From Enterobacteriaceae bacterium RIT714 (GTDB lineage Bacteria > Pseudomonadota > Gammaproteobacteria > Enterobacterales > Enterobacteriaceae), in NCBI GenBank assembly GCA_009668015.1, contig WJYB01000007.1:1-64000 (forward strand): a DNA stretch of 64,000 nucleotides, in the 5' to 3' direction. The notes below the pieces were generated by a model that had not been told where the DNA came from, searched no databases, and was given only the letters and a program-made list of their open reading frames with translations. Each line of letters starts with the position of its first letter. The first letter of the stretch is position 1. The translations under genes and the position numbers were made by a program. Shown piece by piece: positions 1-9,797 of this stretch.

Positions 1-2
1 AG

Positions 3-30
3 AGCCCTGAGCTAACGCTCAGGGCTTTTT
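3..30 (+). terminator. Rho-independent terminator of an upstream transcript
   Basis: A perfect 10-bp stem (AGCCCTGAGC / GCTCAGGGCT, 3-12 and 17-26) with a TAAC loop is followed by a T run. It must end a transcript entering from outside the window. In E. coli the unit upstream of dkgB is an rRNA/tRNA-Asp operon, so this is plausibly its terminator, but the operon itself is not visible. Confidence 0.85.
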
Positions 31-155
31 CTTGTCCATAATTTAATTATTGCTATAAACGCAAAAATCCTCTGCATTTCTGCCTCTTTTTCAGCATACC
101 AGTAACAAGTGATAATCCTCTCAGTTCATGAACACTATGATTAAAGAGGAAATAA

Positions 156-959
156 ATGACTATCCCTGCATTCGGTTTGGGCACCTTCCGCCTGAAAGGC
201 GACATCGTCATCGCATCTGTAAAAAACGCACTTGAGCTGGGCTACCGGGCTGTTGATACAGCACAAATCTATGGGAATGAAGCTGAAGTTGGTCAGGCCA
301 TTGAAGAAAGCGGTATCCCGCGCAGTGAATTATTTCTGACGACGAAAATCTGGATCGAAAATCTCAGCAAAGAGAAACTGATCCCAAGCCTGCAAGAAAG
401 CCTGAAAAAACTGCGAACCGACTACGTTGATCTTACGTTGATCCATTGGCCTTCCCCCGCTGATAACGTTCCTGTCGAAGAATTTATGCAGGCACTGCTT
501 GAAGCGAAGAAGCAAGGTTTGACCCGTAATATTGGCATCTCAAACTTCACTATTCCATTGATGGAAAAGGCCATTGCTGCCATTGGAGCAGAAAATATTG
601 CGACCAATCAGATCGAGCTTTCTCCTTATCTGCAAAATCGAAAAGTTGTCGATTGGGCAAAAGAGAAGGGCATTCACATCACGTCATATATGACGCTGGC
701 ATATGGTAAAGCGCTGAAAGATGACATCATTGTGGGCATTGCTGAAAAATACAGCGCCACGCCAGCGCAGGTTATTCTGGCATGGGCGATGGGAGAAGGT
801 TATGCCGTTATTCCGTCGTCCACCAAACGCGAAAATCTGGCGAGCAATCTGCTGGCTCGTGATCTTGTGCTGGATGATGAGGATAAAAAAGCGATCGCTA
901 CACTTGAGTGCAACGATCGACTGGTCAGTCCGGAAGGTCTGGCACCTGAATGGGATTAA
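156..959 (+). CDS. dkgB: 2,5-diketo-D-gluconate reductase B / methylglyoxal reductase (aldo/keto reductase)
   Basis: A 267-residue cytosolic NADPH-dependent aldo/keto reductase that reduces small carbonyls such as methylglyoxal and 2,5-diketo-D-gluconate. The catalytic tetrad is visible: Asp34 and Tyr39 ([10 protein letters not shown]), Lys64 (TTKIW) and His97 (LIHWP). The length equals the E. coli protein. The ATG at 156 follows an AAAGAGGA ribosome site, which settles the start. It is monocistronic and convergent with yafC; its terminator lies inside the yafC 3' end. The order dkgB-yafC is that of E. coli. Confidence 0.95.
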   Translation: MTIPAFGLGTFRLKGDIVIASVKNALELGYRAVDTAQIYGNEAEVGQAIEESGIPRSELFLTTKIWIENLSKEKLIPSLQESLKKLRTDYVDLTLIHWPSPADNVPVEEFMQALLEAKKQGLTRNIGISNFTIPLMEKAIAAIGAENIATNQIELSPYLQNRKVVDWAKEKGIHITSYMTLAYGKALKDDIIVGIAEKYSATPAQVILAWAMGEGYAVIPSSTKRENLASNLLARDLVLDDEDKKAIATLECNDRLVSPEGLAPEWD

Positions 960-969
960 CTTAATCCCT

Positions 970-1881
970 CTATTTCCCTGACAGCTCTTTCGGGAGCTGT
1001 TTTACATGTTCACTCAGAAAGTCGATAAAAGCGCGAATGCGCGTGCTGACTGCACGGTCGCTGTAATACACTGCGCTAAATGGCATTTCTACGGGCAGGC
1101 GTTTGTCTGCCATCAGTTCAACTAGCTCTCCGCGCGCTAATTCCTTATTAATCATATAGTCAGATAAACAGGCGATACCATTACCGCTAAGACAAAGCTG
1201 CTTTAGCGTCTCTCCGCTATTGGACGACAGCCCACAGGTTATTTCATGCAACTGACCGTCATGACAAGCGACAGGCCAGGTATTCAGTGTTAGCGGCTCA
1301 GTGAATCCCAGGCAAAGATGCTGTTTTAGCTCTTCAACCGTCTCGGGTTCTCCGTAGCGGGCAATATACTCCGGTGAGGCGATGATCTTACGGTAGCTGG
1401 TAAACAGCGGACGGGCGCGCAGGCTGGAATCCGTGAGCGTCCCGGCACGGATCGCCACATCAACTTTCCGCTCAATCAGATTAATAAAAGTCTCAGATGA
1501 AACCAGCGACAGCGTCATCTCCGGATAGCGTTCACGGAAGGGCTTCACGAGCGGCATCAGAAAATGCAGTACAACGGGAGTGGCGGCATCAATTCGCAAC
1601 AGTCCTCGCGGCGTGCTTCGCGTCTCCATGATTTCCGTCTCTGCTGCAGCCATCTCCTGAAGAATGGACTGTACGCGGCGAAAGTAGCGTTCACCTTCCT
1701 CCGTCAGGCTCAGCTGGCGGGTCGTACGGGTTAATAAACTTACACCCAGTTTCATTTCCAGCTTTTTGACAGAACGACTGATTGCCGAGTTCGCCTGGCC
1801 CAACTGTTCTGCCGCCCTGCTAAAACTGCCGCTTTCCACCACGGCCACGAAGATTGCCAGCTCTTCTGACGTTGCTTTCAT
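970..1881 (-). CDS. yafC: LysR-family transcriptional regulator YafC
   Basis: A 303-residue LysR-type regulator. The N-terminal winged helix-turn-helix covers about residues 1-60 ([22 protein letters not shown] region), followed by a LysR substrate-binding domain (residues about 90-295). It is the positional homologue of E. coli yafC. Here it is divergent from an MFS exporter gene that E. coli lacks at this place, with 104 bp between the two starts. LysR proteins commonly control the divergent neighbour, so the exporter is the likely target (inference). The effector is unknown. Confidence 0.92.
   Translation of the reverse strand: MKATSEELAIFVAVVESGSFSRAAEQLGQANSAISRSVKKLEMKLGVSLLTRTTRQLSLTEEGERYFRRVQSILQEMAAAETEIMETRSTPRGLLRIDAATPVVLHFLMPLVKPFRERYPEMTLSLVSSETFINLIERKVDVAIRAGTLTDSSLRARPLFTSYRKIIASPEYIARYGEPETVEELKQHLCLGFTEPLTLNTWPVACHDGQLHEITCGLSSNSGETLKQLCLSGNGIACLSDYMINKELARGELVELMADKRLPVEMPFSAVYYSDRAVSTRIRAFIDFLSEHVKQLPKELSGK
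981..1003 (+). terminator. dkgB terminator embedded in the yafC 3' coding end
   Basis: A 7-bp perfect stem (ACAGCTC / GAGCTGT, 981-987 and 994-1000) with a TTTCGG loop and a TTTT tail lies 21 bp after the dkgB stop. Because yafC ends at 970 on the other strand, this terminator sits inside the last codons of yafC. Confidence 0.75.
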
Positions 1882-1985
1882 TATTGCACCATCCGCAAAA
1901 TTCTATTGATACTTTGACCATTTTTGTTATTTAAACACTGGCGCATACTTCGTGTCATCTTAATCCTGATGATACGGAGTACATT

Positions 1986-3170
1986 ATGCCGCTGGCGCTA
2001 CTAGCCCTGACGATCAGTGCCTTTGCTATTGGCACAACCGAGTTTGTCATTGTAGGGCTTGTTCCTACAATCGCCGATCAACTTGCCATCTCGCTGCCTT
2101 CTGCTGGGCTGCTGGTCTCTATTTATGCACTGGGGGTTGCCATTGGAGCGCCTGTCCTGACCGCGCTGACAGGACGTTTTCCACGCAAGCAGCTTCTGCT
2201 GGCCTTAATGGTGCTTTTCACTGCCGGAAATATTCTGGCGTGGCAAGCCCCCGACTACACCACGCTGGTCGTTGCCCGACTGCTGACCGGGCTTGCCCAT
2301 GGCGTCTTCTTCTCTATCGGCTCAACTATCGCGACGAGTCTGGTACCTAAAGAAAAAGCGGCTTCCGCCATCGCTATTATGTTCGGCGGCTTAACGGTGG
2401 CACTGGTGACCGGCGTTCCAATGGGGACCTTTATCGGTCAGCATTTTGGCTGGCGTGAAACTTTTCTGGCCGTATCTGTACTTGGGGTCATCGCGCTGTT
2501 TGCCAGTATGTTGCTTGTCCCTTCAAATATTCCGGGCAGGGCGAGCGCTTCCCTGAGCGATCAACTTAAAGTGTTAACCCATCCTCGTTTGTTGATCATC
2601 TACGCCGTAACGGCTTTGGGCTACGGTGGCGTCTTTACAGCCTTTACCTTTCTGGCGCCAATGATGCAAGATTTGGCTGGTTTTTCGCCAGGTGCAGTGA
2701 GCTGGATCCTGCTGGGATACGGCGTATCGGTGGCAATAGGCAACATTTGGGGCGGTAAACTTGCAGATAAGCATGGTGCAGTACCGGCGCTGAAACTTAT
2801 TTTCGCTGCTTTAGTGGTATTGCTGATGGTCTTCCAGTTTACCGCATCCGTTCAGTACGCTTCTTTAGCCACTATTCTGGTGATGGGGATCTTCGCGTTT
2901 GGTAATGTCCCGGGTTTACAAGTCTACGTGGTGCAGAAAGCGGAGTTGTATACGCCAAACGCCGTTGATGTTGCTTCGGGTCTTAACATCGCAGCGTTTA
3001 ATATTGGTATTGCACTCGGTTCGATAATCGGTGGTCAGACGGTTGAGCATTATGGTCTGGCGCAAACGCCCTGGATCGGGGCTGTCATTGTTCTGGCTGC
3101 ATTCCTGCTGATTGGGCTGAGTGGACGTCTGGATAACACCGCTCGCGTCATGCTGCATAACTCCAAGTAA
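1986..3170 (+). CDS. MFS exporter, YdhP/AraJ-like (sugar- or drug-efflux type)
   Basis: A 394-residue major facilitator with about 12 hydrophobic segments. The N-terminus (LALTISAFAIGTTEF...GLVPTIA) and the GRFPRKQLL loop between helices 2 and 3 are typical of the DHA1 group containing YdhP, AraJ and SotB. The substrate cannot be read from sequence. The ATG at 1986 has a CGGAG ribosome site 7 bp upstream. It is divergent from yafC, whose product is the likely regulator. It is inserted between yafC and yafD relative to E. coli K-12. A GTAAGC/GCTTAC palindrome at 3167-3182 spans its stop. Confidence 0.88.
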   Translation: MPLALLALTISAFAIGTTEFVIVGLVPTIADQLAISLPSAGLLVSIYALGVAIGAPVLTALTGRFPRKQLLLALMVLFTAGNILAWQAPDYTTLVVARLLTGLAHGVFFSIGSTIATSLVPKEKAASAIAIMFGGLTVALVTGVPMGTFIGQHFGWRETFLAVSVLGVIALFASMLLVPSNIPGRASASLSDQLKVLTHPRLLIIYAVTALGYGGVFTAFTFLAPMMQDLAGFSPGAVSWILLGYGVSVAIGNIWGGKLADKHGAVPALKLIFAALVVLLMVFQFTASVQYASLATILVMGIFAFGNVPGLQVYVVQKAELYTPNAVDVASGLNIAAFNIGIALGSIIGGQTVEHYGLAQTPWIGAVIVLAAFLLIGLSGRLDNTARVMLHNSK

Positions 3171-3213
3171 GCGCTTGCTTACAAAAACAGAACGCAGTTT
3201 ATGAGTAATTGCG

Positions 3214-3242
3214 TTGAAAGTGTGACCTAAAATCCCTATAAC
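3214..3242 (+). promoter_or_regulatory. Sigma-70 promoter for yafD
   Basis: TTGAAA (3214-3219) and TATAAC (3237-3242) are separated by exactly 17 bp, 56 bp before the yafD GTG start. A hairpin (3247-3273, GAACCAGTCCG / CGGGCTGGTTC with one G-T pair) follows immediately and would form at the 5' end of the transcript. Confidence 0.7.
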
Positions 3243-3282
3243 ATTAGAACCAGTCCGTTTTCCGGGCTGGTTCAAGTTATAG

Positions 3283-4098
<816 letters not shown>

Positions 4099-4175
4099 TG
4101 GTGTGTCAGGTCTGCCGTGGGGCAGACCTGTGCAGGTGCTGCCCTTTATTTTTCAATTAAACAAAGGACAGTACG

Positions 4176-4946
4176 ATGACAACACAATCCCATCATGACA
4201 ACGTCGAAAAACAGTTTGGCTCACAGGCAAAAGCTTATCTGACCAGTGCCGTACATGCGTCTGGTCGCGATCTGGAGCGTCTCAGTGAACGTTTGGCAGC
4301 ATTTCCCCAGGCACACGTTCTCGATATGGGATGTGGAGCAGGGCATGCCAGCTTTGTTGCTGCGCAGCACGTCGCGCAAGTGACGGCCTATGATTTATCC
4401 AGTCAGATGCTCGACGTAGTCACTCAGGCGGCACAAGACCGAGGGTTAAAAAATATGACCACTCGTCAGGGTTATGCTGAATCGCTGCCATTTGCTGATG
4501 AATATTTTGATATCGTCATTAGCCGCTACTCCGCTCATCACTGGCACGATGTGGGCCAGGCGCTGCGCGAGGTCAAACGCGTGCTGAAACCAGGCGGTAT
4601 TTTTATCATCATGGATATTATGTCGCCTGGAAACCCGGTCCGCGATATCTGGCTGCAAACTGTTGAAGCCCTGCGTGACACCTCTCATGTACGCAATTAC
4701 TCCAGCGGCGAGTGGTTTTCACTGATAACCGAGGCCGGTTTGATTTCCCGTTCATTAGTTACCGATCGCTTGTCTCTTGAATTCACCTCATGGATCGCGC
4801 GTATGCGTACTCCTGATGCATTAGCTCAGGCGATTCGCTTATATCAGGAGAGTGCCTCTGCGGAGGTGAAAGCATACTTTGAATTGCAGGAGGATGGATC
4901 GTTCACCAGCGATACGATCCTGGCGGAAGCGCAGAAAGCGGGTTAA
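4176..4946 (+). CDS. yafE: Class I SAM-dependent methyltransferase YafE
   Basis: A 256-residue cytosolic methyltransferase of the UbiE/Methyltransf_11 type. Motif I is VLDMGCGAGH (residues 48-57); the post-motif acidic residue lies in AYDLS and motif III in LKPGG. The ATG at 4176 follows an AAAGGACAG ribosome site. The substrate is not known. It is probably co-transcribed with yafD (77-bp gap) and ends at a strong bidirectional terminator facing mltD. Confidence 0.9.
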   Translation: MTTQSHHDNVEKQFGSQAKAYLTSAVHASGRDLERLSERLAAFPQAHVLDMGCGAGHASFVAAQHVAQVTAYDLSSQMLDVVTQAAQDRGLKNMTTRQGYAESLPFADEYFDIVISRYSAHHWHDVGQALREVKRVLKPGGIFIIMDIMSPGNPVRDIWLQTVEALRDTSHVRNYSSGEWFSLITEAGLISRSLVTDRLSLEFTSWIARMRTPDALAQAIRLYQESASAEVKAYFELQEDGSFTSDTILAEAQKAG

Positions 4947-4956
4947 TTCAAAAATA

Positions 4957-4988
4957 AAAAAGGCACCGGGGGAATCGGTGCCTTTTTT
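4957..4988. terminator. Bidirectional terminator between yafE and mltD
   Basis: An A-rich 5' flank, a GGCACCG/CGGTGCC stem and a T6 tail (4957-4988) lie between the convergent yafE and mltD. The A/T symmetry allows it to act on both strands. Confidence 0.88.
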
Positions 4989-5003
4989 AGCTGGATTGCG
5001 CTG

Positions 5004-6371
5004 TCAGGAGTCAGGCATATCGCTATTTTTTACAAACAGCGTTAGCTGATCGCCTGGTTGCAGATTGGCCGTATCATCATTCCAGCGCATCACATCTTTG
5101 ATGTTCACACCGTGAGTTTTCGCGATACTGGACAGCGAATCACCTTTGCGTACGCGATAGGTAATACTATCGCTGTTGCGAGCGAGACGCTGTGCACTGC
5201 TACCTGCGCCAACGGTCAGGTTCTGGCCCACTTTCAGATTCGAACCGCGCAGATTATTCCACTGCTGCAGATCTTTAGCATTGACGCCGAGGCGCGATGC
5301 AATACCGGAAAGCGTATCGCCTGAACGAACCTTATAACTCCGGCTGCTGACAGATGAAGCATCAGCAACCAGCGTTGACTGAACCGCATCAATCTCACCT
5401 GAAGCCAGGGACGCCCGTAAGCGCGCCGCATTTTTCTGCGGAACGAGGACATACTGCGGTCCATTTGCGCCCAGCGTAGAACCCTTAATGCCTGCATTAA
5501 AGGTTTTCAGCTTTTTAACCGGAATACCCGTCATATCAGCAACCTGTTTCATTTCAACAGGGCTGCTGAGGCTTACTCTCGCCAGCGCACGACTTTCATC
5601 GGTCGTAGGCAATTTCACGCCATAACGTTTGCTATTTTTGAGAATATCGCTCAAAGCCAGCATTTTCGGCACGTAAAGCTTGGTTTCCTGTGGCAGTGAG
5701 AGCGACCAAAAATCAGTGGATTTACCACGTGCTTTATTCGCTTTCATTGCCTTCAGTACACGGCCTTCGCCGCTATTATACGCCGCGACCGTTAACAACC
5801 AGTCGCCGTCAAACATCTTATTCAGACGTTGCATCATGTCGAGAGCGGCCGTCGTTGAAGCGACAACATCACGACGCGCATCGTAGCTGCGAGTCTGTTT
5901 CAATCCATAATTGCGCCCTGTGCTCGGAATGATCTGCCAAATGCCTGCGGCATTGGCGCCAGACGTTGCGTGCGGGTCAAAAGCGCTCTCCACTATGGGT
6001 AGTAGTACCAGTTCCATAGGCATGTTACGTTTCTTAACTTGCCCTGCTATCCAGTACATATACGGCTCTGCCCGTAAAGTTACATCGTGGAGATAGCTCT
6101 TATTACTTAAATACTTCTGTTTCTGTTCGCGAATCCGGGTGTTCTCCGGAATTCCCATCTTCAGCTCGTCGCTAATAGAGGCCCACAAGTCTTGATCCTG
6201 CGCGAATGATGTCCCATCGTCCATCCATCGCGCCTGACTTATAAACTTCCCTGCTTCCCCTTGACCAGCTGCAGAAAGGCTCTGTGCGTGCTGCTGAATG
6301 TCACCAGTGTTCTGAGACGACTGGCACCCCGCAAGCAGGACAGAGGCGAGTAATATCGCTTTTGCCTTCAT
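5004..6371 (-). CDS. mltD: Membrane-bound lytic murein transglycosylase D
   Basis: A 455-residue outer-membrane lipoprotein that cleaves peptidoglycan glycan strands to 1,6-anhydromuropeptides. The lipobox is LAGC with Cys16. The SLT catalytic domain covers about residues 105-270, with catalytic Glu128 in LPIVESAFDP and the GIWQIIPSTGRNYG motif. Two LysM repeats (about 343-386 and 402-446; YKVRSGDTLS and YRVRKGDSLS) bind peptidoglycan. It lies downstream of gloB on the same strand with a 71-bp gap, as in E. coli. Confidence 0.96.
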   Translation of the reverse strand: MKAKAILLASVLLAGCQSSQNTGDIQQHAQSLSAAGQGEAGKFISQARWMDDGTSFAQDQDLWASISDELKMGIPENTRIREQKQKYLSNKSYLHDVTLRAEPYMYWIAGQVKKRNMPMELVLLPIVESAFDPHATSGANAAGIWQIIPSTGRNYGLKQTRSYDARRDVVASTTAALDMMQRLNKMFDGDWLLTVAAYNSGEGRVLKAMKANKARGKSTDFWSLSLPQETKLYVPKMLALSDILKNSKRYGVKLPTTDESRALARVSLSSPVEMKQVADMTGIPVKKLKTFNAGIKGSTLGANGPQYVLVPQKNAARLRASLASGEIDAVQSTLVADASSVSSRSYKVRSGDTLSGIASRLGVNAKDLQQWNNLRGSNLKVGQNLTVGAGSSAQRLARNSDSITYRVRKGDSLSSIAKTHGVNIKDVMRWNDDTANLQPGDQLTLFVKNSDMPDS

Positions 6372-6442
6372 GTGTGTGTCAATAGTTGCTTAAAAGACGA
6401 GCGATAATAACGGCGAATTTTTGAAAAGGCAACCCGCAATTG

Positions 6443-7198
6443 TCAGAAGTTATCTTTCTTTGCCCGTAACCATGCGAAACGTTCCTCAGGTTGTTGCAAA
6501 TTTGTTTCTTGGTTAATTTTATTAATTAAATCAATGTCATCTGTGCGCAAAAATAAATTTATTTTCCGCTCATTTTTCAGAATTACGGGCAATGTATTTT
6601 GTTTTTTTACCCGTAACTCATTAACTTTGTGGTAATAATCCTGAATGGCGGGATCCTCAGGAAGAATGCTCAGCGCAAACTTCATATTTGCTAATGTATA
6701 CTCGTGCGCGCAACAAACGATGGTATCTTCCGGAAGTGCATTAATTTTCTGGAAGGATTGATACATCTGCGTTGGCGTCTCTTCGAACAATCTTCCGCAG
6801 CCGCCAGAGAACATCGTGTCACCGCAAAAAAGATAAGGGAAACTGTAGAAACAAATGTGTCCTGAAGTGTGACCCGGAGTAGCAAATACAGAAAATTCGT
6901 AACCTAGTATGAGGATTTTTTCGCCATCTTCGACTACCCGCGTTGTTCCCTTATTTTGTGTCTCTTGTGGCCCGTATACCACAAGATGGGGAAATTTCGC
7001 GCGCAGGGCAGGTACCCCGCCAACATGATCGTTATGATGGTGAGTGAGCAAAATGGCCTCTGGCTGCCAGCCATGCTCTTCAATCGCCTTCAGGACTGGC
7101 TCTGCTTCACCGGGGTCAACAATAATGCAGCGACCCGTATCGTCCGCCAAAACCCAGATGTAGTTGTCCTGAAATGCGGGAATACTGATAAGATTCAT
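6443..7198 (-). CDS. gloB: Hydroxyacylglutathione hydrolase (glyoxalase II)
   Basis: A 251-residue metallo-beta-lactamase-fold enzyme that hydrolyses S-D-lactoylglutathione to lactate and glutathione, the second step of methylglyoxal detoxification. The binuclear metal motif [10 protein letters not shown] supplies His53, His55, Asp57 and His58; further ligands lie in TPGHTSGH and FCGDTMF. It is divergent from yafS with 32 bp between the starts, and upstream of mltD. Carbonyl detoxification is also served by dkgB at the start of the window. Confidence 0.96.
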   Translation of the reverse strand: MNLISIPAFQDNYIWVLADDTGRCIIVDPGEAEPVLKAIEEHGWQPEAILLTHHHNDHVGGVPALRAKFPHLVVYGPQETQNKGTTRVVEDGEKILILGYEFSVFATPGHTSGHICFYSFPYLFCGDTMFSGGCGRLFEETPTQMYQSFQKINALPEDTIVCCAHEYTLANMKFALSILPEDPAIQDYYHKVNELRVKKQNTLPVILKNERKINLFLRTDDIDLINKINQETNLQQPEERFAWLRAKKDNF

Positions 7199-7230
7199 AA
7201 ATTACCTCTCATAACGTAGCGGGTGTTTTG

Positions 7231-7947
7231 ATGAAACCGGCAAGGATACCTCAGATTATCTCAGCACCAGAGCAGTGGAACCAGTTTCGCTGGGGCGAAT
7301 ACTATCGCGAGGCGCTTGAGCGTCAGCTTAAACCCTGGTTCGCGAAAATGTACGGTTTTCATCTGCTTAAGATTGGCAACCTGAGTGCCGAAATCAACTC
7401 TGAAAGCTGCGCGATTTCCCATCAGGTGAATGTCTCTCTTAACGGGCATCCCCTTCAGGTTAAGGCCGATCCGCTTCATTTGCCATTCGCCGAAAAATCT
7501 GTCGATGCCTGTCTGATGGCGCATACGTTGCCCTGGTGCAGCGATCCTCACCGGTTGCTGCGTGAAGCCGACCGTGTGCTTATTGATGACGGCTGGCTGG
7601 TACTCAGTGGTTTCAACCCTATGAGCCTGATGGGATTACGTAAGCTGGTGCCGGTTTTACGCCGTACGCCGCCCTATAACAGCCGCATGTTTACCTTTAC
7701 ACGACAGCTCGACTGGCTTTCATTACTGAATTTTGAGGTGATGTACTACAGCGGATTTCAGGTTTTACCCTGGTCGGGGAAGGGTGGAAAAATGCTGACG
7801 ACGCATCTGCCAGCACTGGGATGTATGCAAATCATCGTGGCGCGTAAGCGGACTGTACCCCTTACGCTTAACCCCATGAAACAAAGCAAATCGAAAGCGC
7901 GGATCCGTCAAACCGTTGGGGCGACGCGTCAATACCGCAAACCCTAA
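7231..7947 (+). CDS. yafS: Methyltransferase-like protein YafS
   Basis: A 238-residue protein of the SAM methyltransferase superfamily and the positional and sequence homologue of E. coli YafS. The canonical glycine-rich motif I is poorly conserved, so activity is uncertain. Downstream elements such as LPFAEKSVDACLMAHTLPW and RVLIDDGWLVLSGFNP match Methyltransf_11 proteins. I chose the ATG at 7231 rather than the adjacent TTG at 7228. The tail is basic. The gene abuts rnhA tail to tail (7947/7948). Confidence 0.88.
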   Translation: MKPARIPQIISAPEQWNQFRWGEYYREALERQLKPWFAKMYGFHLLKIGNLSAEINSESCAISHQVNVSLNGHPLQVKADPLHLPFAEKSVDACLMAHTLPWCSDPHRLLREADRVLIDDGWLVLSGFNPMSLMGLRKLVPVLRRTPPYNSRMFTFTRQLDWLSLLNFEVMYYSGFQVLPWSGKGGKMLTTHLPALGCMQIIVARKRTVPLTLNPMKQSKSKARIRQTVGATRQYRKP

Positions 7948-8415
7948 TCAGGATTCAGGCTGATAACCCACATCGTCGTGGACAGGGTTCATTGCTGCCG
8001 CGCGCGCCAGTTCGTCGCAGCGCTCGTTTTCCGGATGTCCGGCATGCCCTTTAACCCACTCCCATTTAATCGTGTGATGGCTCAGGGCAGCGTCAAGGCG
8101 CTTCCAGAGATCGACATTCTTAACGGGTTTCTTATCTGCCGTCTTCCAGCCACGCTTTTTCCAGTTATGGATCCACTGGGTAATCCCCTGGCGGACATAC
8201 TGGCTGTCGGTGCTAATGACCACATCGCAATCTTCTTTCAGGGCTTCCAGCGCGACGATCGCAGCCATAAGCTCCATGCGGTTGTTGGTGGTCAAACGAT
8301 AACCTTCGTTAAAGGTTTTTTCATGCTCGCGATAACGTAAAATCGCGCCATAGCCACCCGGGCCTGGATTTCCAAGGCAAGACCCGTCGGTGAAAATTTC
8401 TACCTGCTTAGTCAT
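7948..8415 (-). CDS. rnhA: Ribonuclease HI
   Basis: A 155-residue enzyme that degrades the RNA strand of RNA-DNA hybrids. The catalytic carboxylates Asp10, Glu48, Asp70 and Asp134 all fall at the E. coli positions. The ATG at 8415 gives the canonical [11 protein letters not shown] start; a longer upstream reading frame is open but would run into the dnaQ promoter. It is divergent from dnaQ across a 64-bp spacer. Confidence 0.97.
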   Translation of the reverse strand: MTKQVEIFTDGSCLGNPGPGGYGAILRYREHEKTFNEGYRLTTNNRMELMAAIVALEALKEDCDVVISTDSQYVRQGITQWIHNWKKRGWKTADKKPVKNVDLWKRLDAALSHHTIKWEWVKGHAGHPENERCDELARAAAMNPVHDDVGYQPES

Positions 8416-8479
8416 CTCTGGTAGACTTCCTGTATTTGAAACGATCAGTAAAACGACGAGTCTGACATAAATGACCGAT
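8416..8479. promoter_or_regulatory. rnhA-dnaQ divergent promoter region
   Basis: Only 64 bp separate the rnhA and dnaQ starts, so promoters for the two directions must overlap each other or the coding ends, as is known for E. coli. I did not assign individual -10 and -35 boxes. Confidence 0.6.
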
Positions 8480-9208
8480 ATGAGCACTGCAATTACACGA
8501 CAGATCGTCCTCGATACCGAAACCACCGGTATGAACCAAATCGGCGCGCATTATGAAGGGCACAAGATTATTGAGATCGGTGCCGTTGAGGTTGTGAACC
8601 GCCGTCTTACCGGCAACAACTTCCATGTCTATCTCAAACCCGATCGCCTGGTGGACCCGGAAGCATTTGGTGTTCACGGGATTGCCGACGAGTTTCTGTT
8701 GGATAAACCCACGTTTGCCGATGTGGCCGATGAGTTCATCGAATACATCAGCGGGGCAGAACTGGTCATCCATAACGCATCGTTTGATATCGGCTTTATG
8801 GATTATGAATTCAGTAAGCTGAACCGCGGCATTCCGAAAACAAATACGTTCTGTAAAGTCACCGATAGTCTGGCGCTGGCGAGGAAAATGTTTCCCGGCA
8901 AGCGCAACAGCCTCGATGCGCTCTGCTCCCGTTACGAAATAGACAATACCAAGCGAACGCTACACGGCGCATTGCTCGATGCCCAGATTCTGGCTGATGT
9001 CTATCTGACCATGACCGGCGGTCAGACGTCGATGGCCTTCAGTACGGAGAGTGATTCACGCCAGCAGGACAGTACCGGAATTCAGCGTGTGGTGCGTCAG
9101 GCGAGTCGATTACGGGTGATTTTAGCCAGTGATGAAGAAGCCGCAGCCCATGAATCACGCCTGGATATCGTGCAGAAGAAAGGTGGAAGCTGCCTCTGGC
9201 GGGCATAA
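8480..9208 (+). CDS. dnaQ: DNA polymerase III epsilon subunit (3'-5' proofreading exonuclease)
   Basis: A 242-residue replicative proofreading subunit. The DEDDh exonuclease residues are Asp12, Glu14, Asp103, His162 and Asp167. The C-terminal tail after about residue 190 binds the alpha subunit, and the Q-rich linker that joins them is slightly divergent (DSRQQDSTG). The start at 8480 ([10 protein letters not shown]) matches E. coli; an in-frame ATG three codons earlier at 8471 is possible. A terminator follows at 9228-9252, then tRNA-Asp. Confidence 0.97.
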   Translation: MSTAITRQIVLDTETTGMNQIGAHYEGHKIIEIGAVEVVNRRLTGNNFHVYLKPDRLVDPEAFGVHGIADEFLLDKPTFADVADEFIEYISGAELVIHNASFDIGFMDYEFSKLNRGIPKTNTFCKVTDSLALARKMFPGKRNSLDALCSRYEIDNTKRTLHGALLDAQILADVYLTMTGGQTSMAFSTESDSRQQDSTGIQRVVRQASRLRVILASDEEAAAHESRLDIVQKKGGSCLWRA

Positions 9209-9227
9209 ATCTCGACATAATGCGTTT

Positions 9228-9252
9228 AAATTCACCGGGTGGGTGAATTTTG
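9228..9252 (+). terminator. dnaQ terminator
   Basis: A 9-bp perfect stem AAATTCACC / GGTGAATTT (9228-9236, 9242-9250) has a 5-nt loop and ends in a short T run, 20 bp after the dnaQ stop. Confidence 0.7.
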
Positions 9253-9283
9253 CAGCAAATGATTCAAAAGTTGAGAAAAAGCG

Positions 9284-9312
9284 TTGACGGGATCGGAGGC
9301 AAACCGTAATAT
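9284..9312 (+). promoter_or_regulatory. aspV promoter
   Basis: TTGACG (9284-9289), a 17-bp spacer and TAATAT (9307-9312) are followed by a GC-rich discriminator (TCGCCTCG), the usual mark of a stringently controlled tRNA promoter. The tRNA begins 26 bp later. Confidence 0.85.
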
Positions 9313-9338
9313 TCGCCTCGTTCTCAAGGGAACAATGC

Positions 9339-9415
9339 GGAGCGGTAGTTCAGTCGGTTAGAATACCTGCCTGTCACGCAGGGGGTCGCGGGTTCGAGTC
9401 CCGTCCGTTCCGCCA
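9339..9415 (+). tRNA. aspV: tRNA-Asp (anticodon GTC)
   Basis: A 77-nt cloverleaf. The acceptor stem GGAGCGG pairs with CCGTTCC, the anticodon GTC is at 9373-9375, the T-loop is GGTTCGAGTCC and CCA is encoded. Its position after dnaQ matches E. coli aspV, a known insertion hotspot for accessory DNA. Confidence 0.98.
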
Positions 9416-9420
9416 CATTA

Positions 9421-9452
9421 GAAAGCCTGAATCAGAAATGATTCAGGCTTTC
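9421..9452 (+). terminator. aspV terminator
   Basis: A perfect 14-bp stem (9421-9434 / 9439-9452) with a GAAA tetraloop lies directly after the tRNA. Confidence 0.85.
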
Positions 9453-9797
9453 GTCATTTCAGCGCCTCCTTTTTCTTATCTCACCCCCATCGCTGGTTAA
9501 CAAAAAGTTAATATTCGTAGTGCATTAAATTAACAATTGCGCGTTTTTGGTGCGTCTTCTGCACCTTTATTGTGCGAATAACCTCTTTTCTCCCTCAGAA
9601 AACATTTTTGTTTGTAACAATCCTGTAAAAAATAATCCCCGTTTAATCATTAGCTTACTTACGGTTTTCCAGAAAGTTCCTGAACCAATGATTTATTGGT
9701 TCGTAAATTGCTTATTCATAAGAGCAATAAGTCATCTTCTATATCGATAACTTATTGTTAATAAAAATAAAGCAATGATGACAGCAGGCGAACCAAT
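9453..9797 (+). promoter_or_regulatory. AT-rich control region of the GntR/ABC/GGT operon
   Basis: 345 bp without a credible gene. Near its end is a perfect inverted repeat, GAACCAAT-N5-ATTGGTTC (9682-9702). A third GAACCAAT copy (9790-9797) touches the ATG of the regulator gene. Further inverted repeats (ATTGCT...AGCAAT at about 9707-9728 and CAATAAGT...ACTTATTG at about 9726-9757) follow. FCD-type GntR proteins usually bind short palindromes near their own gene, so autoregulation is a reasonable inference. The first 200 bp show only AT-rich sequence. Confidence 0.5.

Noticed and set aside
7948..8526. Longer rnhA start giving a hydrophobic N-terminal extension
   Set aside because: The extension runs across the dnaQ promoter and start; the ATG at 8415 gives the exact 155-residue RNase HI.
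9547..9750. Plus-strand open frame of 67 codons upstream of the GntR gene
   Set aside because: AT-rich spacer, TTG-type start without a ribosome site, and overlapping the inverted repeats.
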